Shown here one piece after another: positions 60,556 to 64,000 of a DNA stretch of 64,000 bases; positions within the stretch are counted from its first letter, which is position 1, and every line of letters starts with the position of its first letter. This DNA comes from Glandiceps talaboti (lineage: Eukaryota > Hemichordata > Enteropneusta > Spengelidae). The stretch lies in the NCBI RefSeq assembly GCF_964340395.1, contig NC_135559.1:15498563-15562562 (forward strand). Direction: 5' to 3'. A program made the position numbers and the translations under genes. A model generated the notes under the pieces. It was not told the DNA's origin. It made no database searches and saw only the letters and a program-made list of their open reading frames with translations.

Positions 60556-63500
60556 CTAACGTTTACCTAAATCAACGTGACCATATGCTAACGTGTTACG
60601 ATGATCGAGAACATAGCGTTTATCATTGAAGCAACTCAAAGAAGTCTTATTGATTGTATAACTACCGATCTGATGATTTATCGATCGAATAGTGTTCATA
60701 GAATGTCTCTGTTGTAAATTTTCAAAAAGGACAGTCATATTCCTCGTGAGTAATATTCTTTTTAATAACTATCTTTTTAATACCTTTTGCTTTTCGGGTT
60801 GACGAAGTTTCTGTGATATAAGAATACATTTTACTTCGAAGTCCGATAAATTCAGTGATTGGCAAACCGGCACATTCATCTTTCATTTTACCGATTACTT
60901 TTTTATTAAAACCAAAATAGTATGGACTCTCAGTTGAGTAATCACTATTATCGAACAGGTCTTTGTCTCGATATAAATCTTTATAGGGATCAACAGCTTT
61001 AATTTCATACATTAATGAGTCAGTATCTGTGAATAACAACTTGGCTAATGAACCATATTTTTCTTTGATATAGTTGTAATGAAAGTCATACATTAAAGTT
61101 TTGGATAAATCAAGAATACTCATCCCAACATATAAAGGTTGGTTTAGGGTTAATCTTTCCTTTTTGTTTTCAACAGCAACCAATCCTTTAGTTATAATTT
61201 TTTGCGTAACAAACGTTGGCTTAGATACTAATTTTTTTATTTGTTTTTCTGTCGTACATAATTTTATATTACGATGCTTACGTACATTCATCATGGTTCG
61301 TCCAAATACAGAGTTATTCATTAGTTTGAAGAAATCTTTTTCGAATGCATTTTTAGCTTTCTTTCTTTTTTCCGTGTTAAATAAAATGTATTGCGACATC
61401 CACTTCGATTGGTTAAACTCAATAGCTCTATGGATTTTAGTGACTTTTAAACCGAGTGATAAATATTGTTTTAAGTTTTGGAAATGAAGTACGTAATTCC
61501 TTTTTGGTTTCAAAGTTGTAGTTAATTTCTCTATATTTCCGCATTTGATATTAAATAAGTCACGTATCTTTTTATTATGCGGAGATAACATATCTTCGGT
61601 AATACATAGTCTCTCAGGAGCTAAAGGATAATCGTTATGGAGATCGTGCAACTCGTTAGGATACTCCAGATCGACTTCAAGAATTAATCCACGTTCACTT
61701 TCATTGGTATAATTATCTAAATCAAGCGAATCAAGCTCGCCAAGGCCATTTACATCAACCCATTTAAATCCATCCGTTGGTAAAGATTGAACCATTGCCC
61801 AACCATATAAATTATTTACATCTAAATACATTATGTATTTTGATTCCTGGGTTGGATCATGGTCTTTCATATATGGATTGTTTGCCTTTGCATGGCCAGC
61901 GGATATATATGAAATACCTCCACGAAGACCCTTTTCTATAAAAAGATGCATATCTATATCCGTTAATAGTTCGAGATTAATTTTAGTCATTTTTAAGCAG
62001 GCATCCCAGGATAATCCTGGAGCGCTGAAGTAATGACAAGGGTCGAGGTTATAGTATAGATTGCATGTTTTTCGGAAATTTTCAAATACATCAGTTAATA
62101 AAAGTACATCAGTTTTAAGGTACAGATCATGGTAATCACCCATAGTTTGCATATTAAAATGCTTCCATATATCTTGCGCATGCTCATAATCTTCATCGGT
62201 AATACCAGTCTCATTTAGAATAGAATAGAATGTTTCCTTTAGTGGAAGATTAATATCATTGAATTTTTTGGTGGAATCCATATAATCATAAGGATATACA
62301 CCCTTTCTCGTTAATAATTTTAAACTATTAGGGAATTCCTGTTCTGTGTATTTGAAATCACTCGTGTTATTAACGAGTTTTTCTAATGAAGCATTCAAGA
62401 AATTTAAACTATCTATGAAGACTAAATTAGTACCAACCATTATAGCCATAAACTTTTCCATAGAATGTGGGATAATACTAATCTTTTCATTAAAATTTTC
62501 AAGGGTTTGTACGATGAAATGACTGTCATATCCTTTTAAATTGTGGAATATAACGGGTATTTTCTTCGTTACTTGGAAATTAATATTACAAGATTCATGC
62601 GCTGAACCACGATATTTACCGGTAATATGACAATGATCATGGACTCGTTTACAATCTTGAGTCTCGTATGGTGTTTCACAAATATGACATTGCATCGCTT
62701 TTTGAAAACAATTTTCATCATTTGTACTCATACACAGAGGTTTGTTAAAATGTCGTTGTTTAATATTATTACAATAATCAACTTCCGATAACATCATTTC
62801 CATGAATTTCTTGGATGCCTCTGGCCCTCTGTAAATAACACTTTTTTTACTAAATGTGTCATCGTAACAACAGACTAGTTTATAACCGAAACTACATACT
62901 TCATGCTTTTGGTAATGTTGCGTAAATACCGTATTATTGCTAATAGTATTCACTTTTTTGGTTATAGATTCAAAATCTGCGTAAATAACAAATGGTGCAT
63001 TTAATTGTTTAGGGTAATTTTTAAATGATAACCATTTATTTTCTTCGGTTGGTAACCGTATAGCCTGCGTCTTGTTTATTTCAAAACAAATGGGACTATG
63101 TTTATTTAAAATCTCTACGGTTGAAAAATGCTGTAAACAATATCTACAGAAATGTTTTATTCCATCATGTTTTGTTATACCATGCATGAATCGATTAAAG
63201 TCTTTGATCCAAACATAATGTTTTTGGTTATCACCACGAGTTATTAGTAGTAAATCGAGATGATCTTCACTAGTTTGTTTACTAACGTAAATTGGATATG
63301 CTTGTTTATTATGATTATAACCAAATATGGAAATAGATATATTATTTTGGTTTTCGATTTTAGGAATTTGTTTTATGGTTACTGGAAATGTGATTCCTCT
63401 ATAATCTAAATCGTTAATATGTTGTTTGTATTTAGATGGTCTATATTTATTTTTTTCAACTGGGAACTTATACGCTAAATGGCACCATTTAAAGCACTCA

Positions 63501-64000
63501 TTATCATTATTTTGTATGTTAATGAGGCCCTTCTTTGCGTTTTGTAGTTCTTTCGGCAATTTTATATATGAGTTACCTTGTAAAGGTTCGTATCTTACAA
63601 TATTTACATAAAAATTAAGGAGTGTTTTTATTTGCCAACCAGAACCTTCACGTAGCCATTTAGCGATGTGTTCAAGAATTCTTTCGAAACTTACGCTCAT
63701 TTGTTCGTCTATTTGATCAGTATTTGTAATTACTAATGGACTACTATTAAAATAACCATTATTTGTTATTTAATTTATCTCTGTATCCATATTGTTTACG
63801 TTACTTACGTTACGTACGTTACCGTTTAAGTTGTATTTAACAAATTTTATATTCAAGGTTAATATTGCTTTTATTCCACCTTGATCTTCTAAATTTTGTT
63901 TTAAAAGTTCTTTTATTAAATATTTATTTTCAATTAATTGCGTATGAGGTTCATTCGCAGTAATATCAATTTCATATGACTTAACGTAGCCTCTAAAAGC
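60556..64000 (-). pseudogene. Protein-primed family B DNA polymerase (Polinton type), N-terminus beyond the window, two lesions
   Basis: Replicates the element from protein-primed ends. The longest open part is 63700-60722 (992 aa, numbered from its Met). Motifs: a C2HC finger (C185, C188, H201, C205); Exo I ADFES (D242, E244); an endonuclease VII-like zinc motif CHIC...HDHCHITGKYRG...SCN (C338-N372); Exo II FHNLKGYDSHF (N387, D392); Exo III YLKTD (D531); Pol A YLDVNNLYG (D627); Pol B KLMNNSVFGRTMMN (K792, G800); Pol C TDTDS (D892, D894); KMY (957-959). The same frame continues upstream to the window end, with family-like AFRGYVKSYEI at 64000, but is cut by a TAA at 63770-63772. After the stop at 60722 the conserved tail (NTIRS, DKRY, TLAYGH) continues in the +1 frame to 60556. 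Catalytic residues are complete; the two breaks suggest a recent pseudogene or sequence errors. Confidence 0.9.

Larger units (their letters stand above)
59344..64000. mobile_element. Polinton/Maverick-like element, partial, runs off the window
   Basis: Very AT-rich, compact, intronless block with three ORFs: an unknown minus-strand ORF cut at the junction, a plus-strand structural-protein candidate, and a minus-strand protein-primed family B DNA polymerase. Gene spacing is 63 bp and about 17 bp, unlike the host gene. No terminal inverted repeat is visible at the left edge, because coding sequence runs straight into the microsatellite, so the element is truncated here or the edge is a rearrangement or assembly join. 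Integrase, ATPase, protease and major capsid genes are not in the window. Confidence 0.85.

Noticed and set aside
61101-61487. 128-codon plus-strand ORF inside the polymerase
   Set aside because: Antisense shadow of the polymerase gene, which has all family motifs on the minus strand.

Overview
This window is animal nuclear DNA, most likely from a marine invertebrate; I cannot name the phylum. The evidence is a many-exon gene with canonical GT/AG introns, a TATA/initiator promoter and ATTAAA poly(A) signal, tRNA-derived SINEs, CR1/L2-like LINE ends, a PIF/Harbinger-type DDE transposase, a Polinton/Maverick-type protein-primed DNA polymerase, and dense di- and tetranucleotide microsatellites. 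Nothing looks bacterial.

Layout. 1-2542: low-complexity and mobile-element debris (a broken SAP-like ORF on the minus strand, a small terminal exon on the plus strand, C-rich repeats). 2543-30048: segment A. 30049-32521: a spacer holding a SINE and a LINE reverse-transcriptase scrap. 32522-59343: segment B, a nearly identical direct copy of segment A. 59344-64000: one end of a Polinton-like element, abutting segment B inside a (CTCTGT)n microsatellite and running off the window.

Each segment holds, in order, a decayed Harbinger transposase (minus strand), a field of dispersed repeats and microsatellites, a 5'-truncated LINE, and one complete arylsulfatase gene (plus strand; one non-coding and 16 coding exons; 521 aa). 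I assembled the exons by hand; both copies keep every splice site and an open frame. The protein is a secreted/lysosomal type sulfatase with a signal peptide and the CTPTR formylglycine motif, but two of the ten canonical active-site positions differ (the second metal-binding Asp is Asn, and the conserved Lys before the EGG motif is Val). The two coding sequences differ by nine bases: six replacements and three silent.

Most notable signals: (1) the donor end of sulfatase exon 8 and the first ~250 bp of intron 8 are homologous, in inverted orientation, to the segment next to the Harbinger transposase about 18 kb upstream in both copies; (2) a LINE (634 bp, 5-bp TSD) present in A has a clean empty site in B; (3) a SINE in intron 16 is complete in B and has lost its tRNA head in A; (4) the Polinton polymerase has all exonuclease and polymerase motifs plus an embedded endonuclease VII-like zinc motif, yet carries one in-frame stop and one terminal frameshift; (5) the promoter carries two TCAYGTGA E-boxes in a duplicated module. 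The main caveat is that A and B could be two haplotypes joined by the assembler rather than a true tandem duplication.
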